From assembly GCA_031002005.1 (NCBI GenBank), contig JARYHS010013631.1, positions 63,175,832 through 63,239,831 of the forward strand: a stretch of DNA of 64,000 nucleotides, in the 5' to 3' direction. Below, piece by piece: positions 34,315-45,722 of this stretch (within the stretch, counting starts at the first letter, position 1; the number at the start of each line of letters is the position of its first letter). This stretch comes from Vandiemenella viatica (Eukaryota; Arthropoda; Insecta; Orthoptera; Morabidae). The notes beneath the pieces were generated by a model that did not search any database, was not told where the DNA came from, and saw only the letters and a program-made list of their open reading frames with translations. Position numbers and translations under genes: made by a program.

Positions 34315-34835
34315 CTAAATGCCCCGTGCGAAAATTTCGTGAATGGTATACTACGATGGTCGTTTGTAGAAGGATGAAAGAAAAACCTGCCAATTTGTAG
34401 CAATTGTTTATTTGTCAACTGAATCAGGTACGTAGCAAAGCACTGACAACGTCTTATGAAAAAATTAGAAATGATGAAGTGTTTCTCCAACAGAAACAAA
34501 AGTATCCGAAAAGCTATTTACTCTAAAAAACACACACAGTTTATCAATATCTCAGAGATATGTGGTGCTGCTATCTAGCGGTAACGCAATCACACCTTAT
34601 GGACGCTAGCGCAACCTAGCAGCTTGACTCTGAACTAGCGCTTACCCGTGACCTTGATAGTTCATAATTTGATCATTTACGGGTTGAATTTCGAAAAATT
34701 CTTTCTTAAATAATGTTAACAAAGCTGAGAACTTAATCTATAAAATGATACCCCATTTACCAATTTTGGTTAAGTATGAAGGGAAAAAGATGTTTCGTCA
34801 CAAAAAATAGTATATACGGTAGAAACTAAAGAAAA
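34315..34835 (-). mobile_element. Reverse-oriented relative of the Helitron-like element, single monomer (copy A)
   Basis: On the minus strand it ends cacgaaattttcgcacgggg followed by catttag. This matches the hairpin and spacer at 7529-7555, with TTAG in place of CTAG. About 340 bp further in (34670-34830) is one 167-bp monomer in reverse: ttcgaaaaattctttcttaa, ccatttaccaattttggtta and cgtcacaaaaaatag. The stretch between is not shared with the array element. Confidence 0.6.
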
Positions 34836-34884
34836 TTTGATACAAATGTGGATCTGGTGTATAATAAGCCCAACTGCTTAAGGG

Positions 34885-35615
34885 ATTGGTTGAAGAATTA
34901 ATGGGATATATCAATAAAAACTAAAGAATTTTGGACTTTCATCCTCATTTTATGCTAATTCGTGAAAGTGTGAGCGTTTTTGGCATTTCGAGTACTGATC
35001 ACTCTTTTGATGATCGGAAATAAAAATCTGTTCAAAACATTGTTGACCTCTTAATAGTAATGGCGTTTCTGTTCCAATCTGCCCCTTAGCCAAGAGTTAT
35101 GTAGTTAGCAGTAGACACCTTTGCCCTTTCGCGTGGTGTACAGAATGCGGATACCCGCGAGCATTAAAGTCACAAAGCAGCCAGCTGTCGCACTGGCTGT
35201 GCGTGGGCGCCAAGTAGAACGCGTAACACCGCAATTAGCTGATTAAAGGGCCGTCAACGCCAAACACACCCCCAGGCGCGCCGAGCATAACTGTGTCACA
35301 GAGTGCGGCCACTGATGCAATACTCGCCTTCCGTGCAGCATTACGCCCCTCACACTCACGAAGAGCATCATCTTATTCTAACACTTGCTAGTCGTGAACG
35401 GTGTCACCGTAATCCTGGATACAGACATAATTAAAACAAACATAATTAAAATTTGAATAATTATAACTACCAACTGTTAGATGTAAAATACGTAATAATA
35501 AATTAATTGAGAAATATAATTATTTACTGCTTTAGCGAGAGTCAGGTTGAGCACATTAGTGAGCCGTAAGAAATATTTATTATTAATTCGAGGATGCAGT
35601 TGAATGCAGAACAGG
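34885..35615. other. Unassigned DNA with a CpG-rich patch
   Basis: The 35110-35350 part is GC/CpG-rich (for example ccccaggcgcgccgagcata) and includes caattagctgattaa, a homeodomain-type AT core. It may be regulatory; there is no gene evidence. Confidence 0.3.
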
Positions 35616-35619
35616 AATG

Positions 35620-35735
35620 GTTCCAGCCATTTGCTGAGAACTAACCTCCCGAAAAAGAAACGCTAATCTGTAGGAGGGGCAAGACACGTAACATCTTTTG
35701 ACTCCTGTACATTCCCCCAAAAGGCAGAGATGTTC
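35620..35735 (+). repeat. Dispersed repeat, first copy (pairs with 38590-38715)
   Basis: gctaatctgtaggaggggca, gactcctgtacattccc and gcagagatgttcaag match gttaatctgtaggaagggca, gactcctgtataatcctc and gcacagatgttcaag at 38635-38715 in the same orientation. The copies part immediately after ttcaag. Confidence 0.7.
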
Positions 35736-36047
35736 AAGGGTAGGCGGTGCAGTGCATCGGGGCCCCTACGCTCAGGGGGCCCCCAAGCGCAGTTCAGAGG
35801 ACCACTGGTGACCTTTTTTTTTCTTTTAGTTCTAGCGTCATCTAAGGGAATCCCTCACTGCTAAGGGGGGCCCTCAACCACTGATCGGGGCTCCCAAGCA
35901 CATTCAGGGGCCCCCAGCCTCAGCTCAGGGGGGGGGGGGGCTACCAGCAACACAAAGCAAAAGAAGGTCGCCCATCTGGCCTGAGGGCCCAAAATAAATA
36001 TTTTGCACCGGGGCCCTTGTTGACCTAGCTACTCCACTGTTCAAAAC
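35736..36047. mobile_element. G/C-tract element with a hAT-like terminus
   Basis: It contains at least four runs of the type gggggccccc separated by 15-40 bp, plus a G14 run at 35928-35941. The right end, read inward, is cagtggagtagctaggtcaa, which resembles termini of some hAT elements. The left end does not mirror it clearly. It follows directly on the dispersed repeat at ttcaag, and ttcaaaac follows its right end. It is probably a non-autonomous or damaged hAT. Confidence 0.45.
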
Positions 36048-36049
36048 AT

Positions 36050-36990
36050 CAGTGTAAGCTCTAGAAGTTAGAGTTGGCAGACCCCAGCTTTAGGATGACA
36101 GAACACAATCCAAGATCCCGTTACCCGAATGGTATTTAAGCCCCTCAACATACAATAGGAACTCACAGTGTTAATCGATAGCTGTTACTGGCTGCATTGG
36201 AAGCCTGGATCTGCATAAAGATGGAAGTCAATTTACTCTCTCTCTGCCTCTGCACAAATGCTCACTCTAGCTACGTGATTTTGTGAATGTTACGTTGCAA
36301 TGAATTTGATTAATATAAATTGTCCGCTGGTTTGGAATATTTCTGTGAACTTGCTTGGTTGATTACGTGTGACTGTTTCATTAAGATAAATTGCTGGTTT
36401 CTGTAAAAAAAAATTGTGTTCTTATTTAAATGCATCAGTGTAACAGTTTTTCAGTTTCTAATGAAAAATTGCATCCAATTTGCTTAAATAGAACAAAATA
36501 TGATACAAATATGTGTGTTTCATCAATCCACTAATTATTTCCTGCCTCTTAACCTTGCGGCCAATAAGTAAACATCCTGCAGTGAATGCAGTCAATCTTA
36601 CGAAGTCCCATTAGTAAATTATAAGAATTATTAGATGCAGAAATAGGAATGTTAGATAGGGTAAAGCAGTTTTTTTCCTCTCTCCGAGTGACATAGTATT
36701 TTTGTATTGATATGATGGCATGATTGTTAATTGTAGTGTGTTGTTTTGTTGTGTGTGAGACGATAAAAGTAAAGAATGAATGGAACTAGTTTCCGGCATG
36801 TTCAGGCTTACTCTTTTAGAATAGAAATGGGGATCTTCCAAGGCCTCATGATCAACAGCGACTTATGCCACAGCTCCATGCATTGAGATTTAACCAATAA
36901 AATTAGTGAATAGGAATCGTGCAGTATCACTTCTGCTACCTTGGTGTCAAATACAGGACGGTGAGTACATATTCCAACTTCGGGGCTCGA
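36050..36990. other. Unassigned AT-rich DNA
   Basis: No recognisable gene, repeat end or RNA gene. Confidence 0.45.
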
Positions 36991-36994
36991 ACTA

Positions 36995-37200
36995 GCTGTT
37001 TCCGTGTTGAACGCCAGATTGGTCGACCCCGGCAGCGTAGAGGTAGCGTGCTTGCTTCTCGTTGCAGTGGTCGCCGGTTCGAGTCCGGCCTAGGGCATGG
37101 GTGGTTTTAATTAAGTATTGTGTTCGTCTTGTGTTGTCCTTACACATTAGAGAAAATAATAATACTTATAAGACATCTGTACATTGTAATAGAAACAAAC
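36995..37200 (+). mobile_element. tRNA-derived SINE of a third type
   Basis: A tRNA-like head (cagcgtagaggtagcgtgct as box A region, gccggttcgagtccggc as B-box near 37074-37090) is followed by agggcatgggtg and gtgttgtccttac. I associate this pairing with widespread arthropod tRNA-SINEs that read 'gggcatggatgtgtgtgatgtcctta'. An A-rich tail follows. A true tRNA gene is unlikely because the acceptor stem does not close. Confidence 0.6.
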
Positions 37201-37264
37201 ACATTGAGCTGGCTGAATGGCTAACAAGGCCGAATGCCATTTTAAAAAAAACACCAGATTGAGT

Positions 37265-38585
37265 TAGAATGACTTTACGAGCTCGTCCACGATGGCCACC
37301 ATCCCCCCCCTCTACCTCCTATGGGGAATATACATATCGTCATCATCATCTCACTGTTTATGCCTTAAAGGCCGACTGTATTCTACAGTGACGCAATGGA
37401 CGTCCGCAGGAGATATATTCTGCGAAAAATCGTTGTAATTCTTGTCACCCATTCTTGTTAAAATCTTTGTTCATACGTTCTTGGAAAATTAAATAGTTGG
37501 CAACTCTGTGTTTTCTTAGAAGCTTTGCAAGCAAACTCAACTTCCACGAAACTAAAATTCGCATTTCTCCTTGGCACACGTTCCGCGCGGACTTTATAAA
37601 TGAGTTAAAGCGAGTTCCTGGCACCTGATAAGACAAATTATTCGGCTAAAGGAGAAAAACCGGAAGGAAAACGAAGTGAGAAGGCCAGTAAAAAAAAAAT
37701 AGCTGTATGCTATTTGATGATAAATTACACAAGATATATCGTTCTTCAAATCACCAATGAAAACCCGTTGCTGTATACAGATGTGCCAAATATGGCAACC
37801 TGAACACGCTGTGTTACTAACATAACTGAGAACGAAACCTTACATATAGGTTATTCCCTTTATGGAAAGCAGATGAAATAATTGCTGCAACACGTGTCGT
37901 TACCATATTTTCCCGTTCCTGGTAGTTCTTGCTTTCATCTCGTATTTTGTGGTCGAACAAGCAGGTTTTTTTTATGACTAAGGAAAGATTATCAGATTTA
38001 GGAAATATGAATTGTCTACAAGAAAGATTTATAATTGATAACACAACGTGCAAATCTTTTCTCGTTTTGAAGAACTATATACTGTACCACGTGGTTCTTA
38101 GCTCTGACGAGTTTTCTTCTTAGCCCAGTAATCCTTCATCCATACACTGTGGTTGTCTTTTCTTTTCTGGGTCAATTTCACCCAAGATCCAATGTGTAAA
38201 TTTTATTTTAACCATTTTAAGAATTTTGCGGGACAATGAACAGCATCGTCTTTATTAGTGGAAATGCTAAGTAAAGTATACGTTCTGTCCTCAGTATCTT
38301 TCCATTTACTCCATTGTTGTTCTCACACAAAATGCAAATTTTTCTTTCAGATTGCAAACGGTCGGCAAGTGGAAACTCTTAATAAGATTGTCTCCAGTCT
38401 CAACGAAATTAGGTGAACTAAGTGGTAATGAGATTAACGCATTGAATTCTGCCATTGTTACCCCATCGATTTTCATCAGTTTCCCTGAGAACAGGTGACC
38501 TCTCCTGTCCTCTTTCATTAACGTTTCTAGTTTTCATTCATTTCATCAGCTCTAATAACTTTATTCAGCCCAGTCCCAGCCATCT
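37265..38585. other. Unassigned AT-rich DNA
   Basis: Small C8/CAT-repeat patches near 37300-37345. No gene evidence. Confidence 0.45.
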
Positions 38586-38589
38586 TCTT

Positions 38590-38715
38590 AGCGCCAACAG
38601 CCGGTTCCTGAAAACCAACCCCTCGAGGAAAAAAATGTTAATCTGTAGGAAGGGCAAGACGCATAGTGTCTTTGGACTCCTGTATAATCCTCAATAAGGC
38701 ACAGATGTTCAAGCC
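38590..38715 (+). repeat. Dispersed repeat, second copy (pairs with 35620-35735)
   Basis: Direct repeat of 35620-35735 at roughly 80% identity by eye. It is not followed by the G/C-tract element, so it shows what the uninterrupted neighbour may look like. Confidence 0.7.
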
Positions 38716-38719
38716 AGTA

Positions 38720-39705
38720 GTATAATTTCAAGAAGGACGAGGTTTCATCCCGATTTCGGTTTCCACGGTTTCTGGAAACATACTAGCAAATGCCTTCATA
38801 GTTCCTTCGAAAGATCATCACTGGGTTGTTTACCACTCCGTAACCTCATGTTCTAATGATTTCAACGTTCATGGGACCTAGGGAAAAATTGTAGCTTTCG
38901 GCACAGCTGATAGGTTCTGCCAGTCTTTGGGAAACAATACAAAGTTTTCTCCAATACTTTATGTATTATTCCGAATGTCTTGCAGTCAATCATTTTGACA
39001 CATTTTGTGAGCCATCATGCACTCATCCACTACTATTAAAGATAATTAATTAGTAAGACGCGTCATACCACTATTTCTTGAAGCTTAACACAAATGTACT
39101 TTCATGAATTCAGAATCACGTTGAATTTAAAACATGAGCTGGAACTTCGCTTGTTTGGCTGCAATACTTGATGAAGGATCTTCTGGAGGTATTTTTCCAT
39201 CACTTGGGATCATATTAAGTTACTAATTTGTGAGGAATATTTATCATGTGCCTCCAGGGATCTGCATCTAGGGAACCGTGGAGCTGTACAATTCAAGGTC
39301 TCTACGTCAGTTCTTGATTCCCACGATCACTCTGCCGTACTCGGCCGTGAACTAGATTTCTCGCCCGACAATGAATATTCTCATAATGAATATCTCCTTC
39401 CAAGATGACAATTGTTAATTCTCCGATATTATCGATTAAAGCAAAAGATTATTTTTAAAGATTATACGTTCTCAAAGTTTTGTTGAGCGAAATTGTTGAT
39501 ATGATAAAACGTAGATGTCAGAGAATTTGGGTTTAGTGCCATTTTTAAGCCCCCTCTGTAAACATTTTTGTACACTCCAATTGAGAAGACATTCAACTTA
39601 AGCAAAAGAAAATTTCCAAATATCTCCTGTAGATAGAGGCCCGACAATAAGACAGAGATAAAATTTATTTTAAGACTATCTGCATCTCGAAGCCATGAAA
39701 CGGAT
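38720..39705. other. Unassigned DNA; faint SINE trace
   Basis: The part at 38735-38830 (acgaggtttcatcccgattt, ccacggtttctggaaacata, aaatgccttcatagttcctt) faintly resembles the SINE body on the plus strand. The rest is unassigned. Confidence 0.35.
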
Positions 39706-39717
39706 ATCAATACAGGG

Positions 39718-40639
39718 TAGGACTGTTGATAATATATCGATATATTGAAATATCGATATTATTTTTTGAAAATATCGATATTTATGAGTGATATTTTTTA
39801 GGACGATAATCGATATTTCGATACTGAAATCTGGATATCGGCATTGATATTTTTTAAAATAAGTTATCGTTTTTCGTTTACTCTGAATGACACCATGTCT
39901 CTCATAATTTCTGTTACGCATAGAGATCAGCAAGCTTAAGTAATTCTTACTACGTTTCTATAATTAATTTGAAAGTTATATGTACCATGTCAGATGATGA
40001 CAACAGTATAGGCAAGGCATCGCTCGCCAGCACGAATCGAACGCGAGCCCATTGTTTGAAATGAGCGTGTGGATTGTCCAGGGTAGTACAACTAGTGTGT
40101 TACGGTAGAAGGAATAGTGGGAAGTGTAAATAACAAATAGTTGCTAATTCGAGAGCATGAAAAATGAGACAACTCAGAATAAGCTATCAACATACAAAAC
40201 TAAAGGAAGTACCACCAAAAAATCATATGAAAAAAGTTATGTAACTTGGCCATATGATAGCTAACCTTCTACCTAAATAAATGCCTCAACTGTATTACTT
40301 ATCAATCTTAAAAATACACAAAATAAGATTTGCCTCGAACCTCTTTCGAGTTTTATAGATTTTATTAATCTTTATGAAACTTATGAGGCGCATAATAGTA
40401 ATTTTAAAAAAATGCAACAATCATCATCACCAGCAGAAACCATTCGAAACTGAAAACCTGATTAAGAACAAAATCACACGTCTGTTTATCTGTGGACAGC
40501 CTTATTTTTGCCATGTTTGATATTATGAAAGTATCGATATATCGATACTTTTTCCCGATATATCGAGAGCCGATATTGATACTTTTTAAAATATCGGTAT
40601 ATCGAAAATCTGATAGTTTTAAAAATATCAACAGCCATA
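39718..40639. mobile_element. Non-autonomous hAT element with perfect 8-bp target duplication
   Basis: Ends TAGGACTGTTGATA (left) and, inverted, TATGGCTGTTGATA (right) match at 12 of 14 bases. They are flanked by the identical 8-mer ATACAGGG at 39710-39717 and 40640-40647. An 8-bp duplication with short imperfect inverted ends is the hAT signature. Both ends carry dense ATCGATA / TATCGAT repeats over ~110 bp, resembling hAT subterminal transposase-binding repeats. The interior (922 bp in total) has no transposase frame. Strand is arbitrary. Confidence 0.85.
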
Positions 40640-40925
40640 ATACAGGGAATACAATAGGCCCTATATGTAGAGATATTTTCCGCGAATTCATCCTCGTCTG
40701 GGAATTTCATTCCTGTGCTGTCATAAATTACTTTAAATAATCACCGTAGCCAAACAGTGGACATATCAAGCAACGATTATTCTTAAACACTCTTGTTGAC
40801 AAATATTGTTACACACTGTATAAAAATTCTCGGACCTTTCACAGTGGGATTTTTGGATACACTTAAACAAATAAAAAAATCTGTGTAGCTCATTTCTGGA
40901 CTGACCTATTATTTAAAAAAAAAAA

Positions 40926-41005
40926 AATAGGCCGATATATCGATCATTTTTGCTATATATCGAGTTCCAATATTGTTACAGTTAAAAACATCGGTATATC
41001 ATTAA
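40926..41005 (+). mobile_element. Second fragment of the ATCGATA-rich hAT family
   Basis: gccgatatatcgatcatttt and tatatatcgagttccaatat follow the order of the right end of the element at 40540-40610 (cccgatatatcgagagccga, aaaatatcggtatatcg). No partner end is seen. Confidence 0.55.
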
Positions 41006-41009
41006 CTTA

Positions 41010-41815
41010 AACTGTTTATTGATATTAAAATCACTGTTTAGTGTGAAGTACGGCCATTCGAAATGATATGTAAACAAAACCTGTCTTTACACCTGCGAAA
41101 AACATTGTTTTTAGTGCTTTTCATAAATTGTTGGATTCGTATAAGATGAAGGTATATAATTGATCCACAATTTCAAGGTTTTTTAAAAAAATTAAATTAA
41201 ATGGTTTCTAGAAGATAGAAAAGAGGAAATGTAATAACACATGGACTCGTGAAATAAGGAAACGACAAAGTGAAACGATGAAAAATAATTGCAAATCAAG
41301 AAAAGAAACATCGAAATGAATGCACAGGATTACTTTTCGTAGGCCTTAGATGGCTGAAATCGAAGAAGACGAAAGAGATAACACGTACAACATGCTTCAA
41401 AATTGTTAATTACACTAAAACACTGAAGAAGGGAGCAGGAGAATGAACGAAGCGTAGCAGATAAACGAGATGCCTTTCAAGCAAAATCACATGGAAGCTG
41501 AAAAGCAGATAATCAAGTGCTTGTGAGAAATTCAACTGGATCACGACACCCAAATAAGCCAAACGACTTATGATGATAACATAAGTTGGGATACAACTCA
41601 CGCGTCAACTCTGAAGGAAATTATGTTGGAGAAACTAATTTCCAAGCACATCGCCAGCAAGAAACAAGCAAAGCCTAGTGCCCTACATAAACTTCATTGG
41701 AAAGTGCTAGTAAATCTGCTTTTATCTAACAACAGCCGTTATCTACCAGTCAACCGGTTTGGTCTAATACTTTGTTATGTGCAGTCCCAGTAATCATTTA
41801 GATTGCAATAAGTGA
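41010..41815. other. Unassigned A-rich DNA
   Basis: A/G-rich DNA (41210-41300) without a recognisable coding or repeat signature. Confidence 0.45.
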
Positions 41816-41821
41816 CTTACC

Positions 41822-42085
41822 TTTGTCGCCAGACAACAAGATGACCATGACCACAAGCTGGCACTCGATTTCAGGCACAAGGGTATGGGAAGATTTTCTT
41901 TTTTTAGGTAAGGGTGTCAGGGATTGGAATGAGTTACCGAGGGGAATGATGAATAACTTACCGAAAACGTTAAAAGAATTTAAAATTAAAATTTGTAGAG
42001 GGCAAATGTAGGTGGGTGCAGGATAAGGGGAAGTTGGGTGTGTAGGGAAATTGCCACCGGAGCGTGTGCACCATTGCAATTAAAT
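41822..42085 (+). pseudogene. 3' end of the same CR1/L2-like LINE family as 4575-5165
   Basis: The frame at 41823-42011 ends FLGKGVRDWNELPRGMMNNL and FKIKICRGQM. VxxWNxLPxxV...SxxxFKxRL is the usual last block of CR1/L2-type LINE proteins. The 3' flank gtgtgcaccattgcaattaa corresponds to gtgctcgccatagcaattaa at the end of the first copy, so both reach the same LINE terminus. Confidence 0.75.
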
Positions 42086-42094
42086 TAAATCTTA

Positions 42095-42575
42095 AATTAC
42101 AAGTGATACCAACTGGATGTTACAGAACAATTAATCTTAATCTCTTAACTTCCCGTTATCGTGTATGAAATATCAAAACCAGTCTAGTAATTAAATAAAT
42201 TACAAAAACCACTGACACCTTCTCTATAGCTTATTGACACTGTCCAAAACTCATTCTTCTCGAAAATATCTACCAAGTATAGAAATATTCCAGGGTACAG
42301 CATTAATATTCTTATTCATATGTTAGAACTATTAACGAGCAGTTTGGATGAACATGAGTATGATCTCGATGAATTAGAACTGAAGAAACTACAAAAAAAT
42401 GCTCAATACGTGTTGTACCAATCTTACAATTCGGCTGCATCTAGTACCATTTTAAGATACTGTTGGAAAAGCAAGATCCAAAACACATTATCAACAACAA
42501 AACCAAGCTGTTAACCACGCAAAGGCTTTGACATTGTACTGTTATAGTTAATGCTTTAATACATCTATTAAGTCA
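42095..42575. other. Unassigned DNA
   Basis: The short frame at 42320-42514 (leucine-rich, LDELELKKLQKNAQYVLYQ) has no recognisable family. Confidence 0.35.
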
Positions 42576-42585
42576 ATGTACTTCA

Positions 42586-42831
42586 CTTTGATTATTATTA
42601 TGGCTTTACGCCTCGTCGACAGCTAAGGTCATTAGAGGCGGGATAGGACTGGGGACAAGGAACAGGAAGGAATTCGGCCATGGTCTTTTTGAAGGAAGTA
42701 TCCCGGCGATCGCCTGGAGTGATTCGGGGAAACCATGGAAAACTCAAATCTGGATGCCCGGACGGGGATTCGAACCCGCGTTCTCCCGAATGCGAGGCCA
42801 GAACGTTAACCGTTCACCTACCACTCTCGGT
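42586..42831 (-). mobile_element. tRNA-derived SINE (subfamily A) with 10-bp target duplication
   Basis: Minus-strand copy close to the consensus: tail atggctttacgcctcgtcga in reverse, B-box gggttcgaatccccg near 42763-42777, and body intact. ATGTACTTCA at 42576-42585 and 42832-42841 flanks it. Confidence 0.92.
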
Positions 42832-42844
42832 ATGTACTTCAGAA

Positions 42845-45085
42845 TCTAGTTGTACGTTAAAAAAAAAAAAAAAAACTTGTGCCAAAGTTCGAAAGTTAAG
42901 TAGGATTTACGAGAGATTGGTATGCAGGTCCATTATTGTATGAATACTTCATGAAATTAACTGTAGCCTACAGTTTATTGACTACAGCTTTTGACGGGGG
43001 ATCAACAACACCGTCCCGGGCACTAAAAAAGTACTCGTAACTAAGCTCTACTTGTTATTTTTCCTCTGCAACAATCGTCCACCTGTGTTCAAAAGAACAG
43101 AAGACCGCTGGGGTAGAATAGAACCGCCACCATTCTGATTTACAACTTGGGCACGGCTAGGGACAAAATGAAAAGGATCATGAATTTCAGAATATCGCGG
43201 AGAGCTCTTTATATCAGAGACAAAAGCGCGCCGTGGACCTCAGCATAGGAAATATCTGAACAGATGCCGTCCGCTGTTTTGCTATTTCTTTGAAGGAAAT
43301 AACACAACTATTAAAATGAAATTTTTATATTGAATCCTGCTACTGCCCAGTATTGTAGCCTTTGAAGTACTCCTCTGTAGTTCCTGCACAAAATCCGACG
43401 TTTCTGCGGCGAAAAAAATATTCACGAGACGTTTGGTATACTGAGGTAGCGAATTTGGAATACAAAATAAGACCTTTCGGAGAAGAAATTTTTTTAATCA
43501 GACGAGCATTTATAAACTAAATCCGCGTGATGTTAATGATAGAGAGAGACTAAAACGCAATTTGACCACTTAAAGGAACAGACTTGTATCTGGCAGCATC
43601 GTCTGTCCTAACCGCCTTACCTAACATCGTAATCCTGCCCGGTAAGGGGGACCTACAGTTTTAAATGCATTCAGAACCGGAGCAAAATTCCTGCACGTTT
43701 CAGTTGTTTGATAGAGCTGAAGTATGGTTTTAGAGCGTCTCTACTCGTGTAGGCTGACAAATGTGATTGATGTTTCGGGATAGCAACTTTTGGTGTGATA
43801 ATAGTTGACTGACGGGAAGCAACGTTTCTCATAACGGACTGTCCATAACATTATCTCATACAACTTTCATAGCTTTCAGACAGCTTTTCCCTACTCTTTC
43901 TTGTTACAACTAGTCGCGTTCACATTCACATGAACGTCCCCCAGTTGTGACATCAGTATTCATTAAATAACATTTTTAGAGTTCAATTAAACTTGTGCCT
44001 ATTTAATCGTTTGGTTATTTTAGATCATTAGATTAACTGTTTCCGTGCTCTTTCACTCGTGCTATACGCTTCTAATAGGAACAAAGCTTGCTGTTCTCTA
44101 TGAATAATACAAAGTTGAGGCATATAGTTTCATCCAAAGCAAAGCAATTAACGTACAAATATTAGCCAAAATGGTTTGCGGTTGTAATCATGTATGTGAA
44201 CCAAATTCCCGCGGAATTATGATAACGGAGTGTCGTGTTAGTTTTAAAACTCTGAATTTAACTAACTTCTTCAGAAGAGGAACGGCTTAAAATTTGAAAC
44301 ATTAGTAAAACTTAGTAAGCTTCATCTGTAATGAATATATGAGGCACCTAAAGATATTAGGACAGACACTGATTTCATGTTTTGATAAATAATGTTTAAA
44401 TATACCGAAATTCCCCATTTTTTATTCCTCTTATGATTTGTTTGTAAAACATTATTTGTGTACAAAATTTTAGCTTTCTACGACGACGAAAAGTACTCTA
44501 GAGGTTTGATGATCATCAATGAGGGAGTGAGTGACAAAATCATTGAAATGTGAATATTAGTAGCGTCCAAAACTAAGAACAAAGCAAAATTCAACGTGTT
44601 TGTTAAACGTGCTGATATCTGTTCATAATAGAAATTTAAGGTACGTAGCGTCATCGAGACAGAAGATGTTAAAGTACGAAAATGCACCGAATAACTTCCA
44701 TAAAATGGTAGGCACTGCGGCAGTTGACTAGACTTGGCGGGAGCCTCCGTAACTCAGATCCAATGCTGTAAAACAATTTATTGCTTTTGTTGCGGATTGC
44801 GACTGCTTCCGCGCACTGGGCCTGCAATCTACCGGCTGTAAACTCAGTGGTGGGGATAATGACCCATTCGCCAGACCATTTAATTGGGTTCACTTATTGA
44901 GCTAAATGAGGCTATATAGTGTCACCTGCGCTCTAGGCAACAGGCGATTTTAAGGTCATCGAATAAGGCTGGTGAAGACATCTACTCATCAAGCGCATAT
45001 TAAATTGTTAAGCTGACATATCTGACCTGCAGTAAAATAACGTCAGTCGCTGGCCACGCGTCTAAAATTGTTTCTGATATTTTCA
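42845..45085. other. Unassigned DNA
   Basis: It contains an A16 run near 42859. Mildly GC-rich patches at 43010-43270 and 44715-44880 have no recognisable gene. Frames at 44478-44893 show no motif. Confidence 0.4.
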
Positions 45086-45093
45086 GCTTTCGG

Positions 45094-45328
45094 ACCGAGC
45101 GTGGTGGGTGATCGGTTAATGCTCTGGCCTCGCATTCGGGAGGACGCCGGTTCGAATCCCCGTCCGTGTATCCAGATTTGGGTTCTCCATGGTTTCCCCA
45201 AATCACTCCAGGCAAATGCCGGGATGTTTCCTTCAAAAGGCCATGGCCGAATTCCTTCCCGTTCCTTATCCTCAGTCCCATCCCGTCTCTAATGACCTCG
45301 TCGTTGACGAGGCGTAAAGCCATAAAAA
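45094..45328 (+). mobile_element. tRNA-derived SINE (subfamily A), near-complete
   Basis: ggaccgagcgtggtgggtga starts the tRNA-like head. B-box ggttcgaatccccg lies near 45150-45163. The body is ctccatggtttccccaaatc and aaatgccgggatgtttcc. The tail gttgacgaggcgtaaagcca ends in an A run. No clear target duplication. Confidence 0.9.
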
Positions 45329-45722
45329 ACCTTTCTTGAGATACTTTTATGTATTAGAAATCCACTCTTGCTACTTGAAGACACATTTAGGTACAAAGCT
45401 GCCCCATTGCCGTCTGGAAAAAACACAGGGAATGAAATCTGACCCTCCATTGATGGTCGTTTCGACTATTATGTAATTAAATAGGCATTGGTATTCTTCT
45501 CGCAAAATGAAACTTCTTCCCAGCTCTTAATATCAACTCCGTTAAGGCTCAAAACATGCAGTGAATTATTTCATTTAGTTTTAGAAGAACATTTCTGGAT
45601 CTAATTGCAGAAGGATAGCAATGGTTTTTGATTACTTCAGAAATCGTTTAGTACAGGTGACGTAGGACTTTGAAAGTATATGCCTAACCAGTGGAGTGCA
45701 GCACAATGTAGCCTCAAAGATT

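Larger units (their letters stand above)
30450..34882 (+). repeat. Duplicated segment, copy A (~4.4 kb, direct repeat of 59503-64000)
   Basis: From gctgctttacctctgacgaa onward the sequence matches 59503-64000 nearly base for base with a few percent substitutions and small indels. The match runs through gcccaactgcttaag at about 34882, which is where copy B reaches the window end. Left of 30450 the two copies differ completely. Contents in order: unassigned DNA, CR1-like LINE 3' end, unassigned DNA, RTE-like fragment, a possible exon, and a reversed Helitron-like element. Confidence 0.92.

Noticed and set aside
37020..37095. True tRNA gene
   Set aside because: Box A and B regions are present, but the acceptor stem does not close and a SINE-type tail follows. 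All other B-box hits in the window lie in SINEs too.
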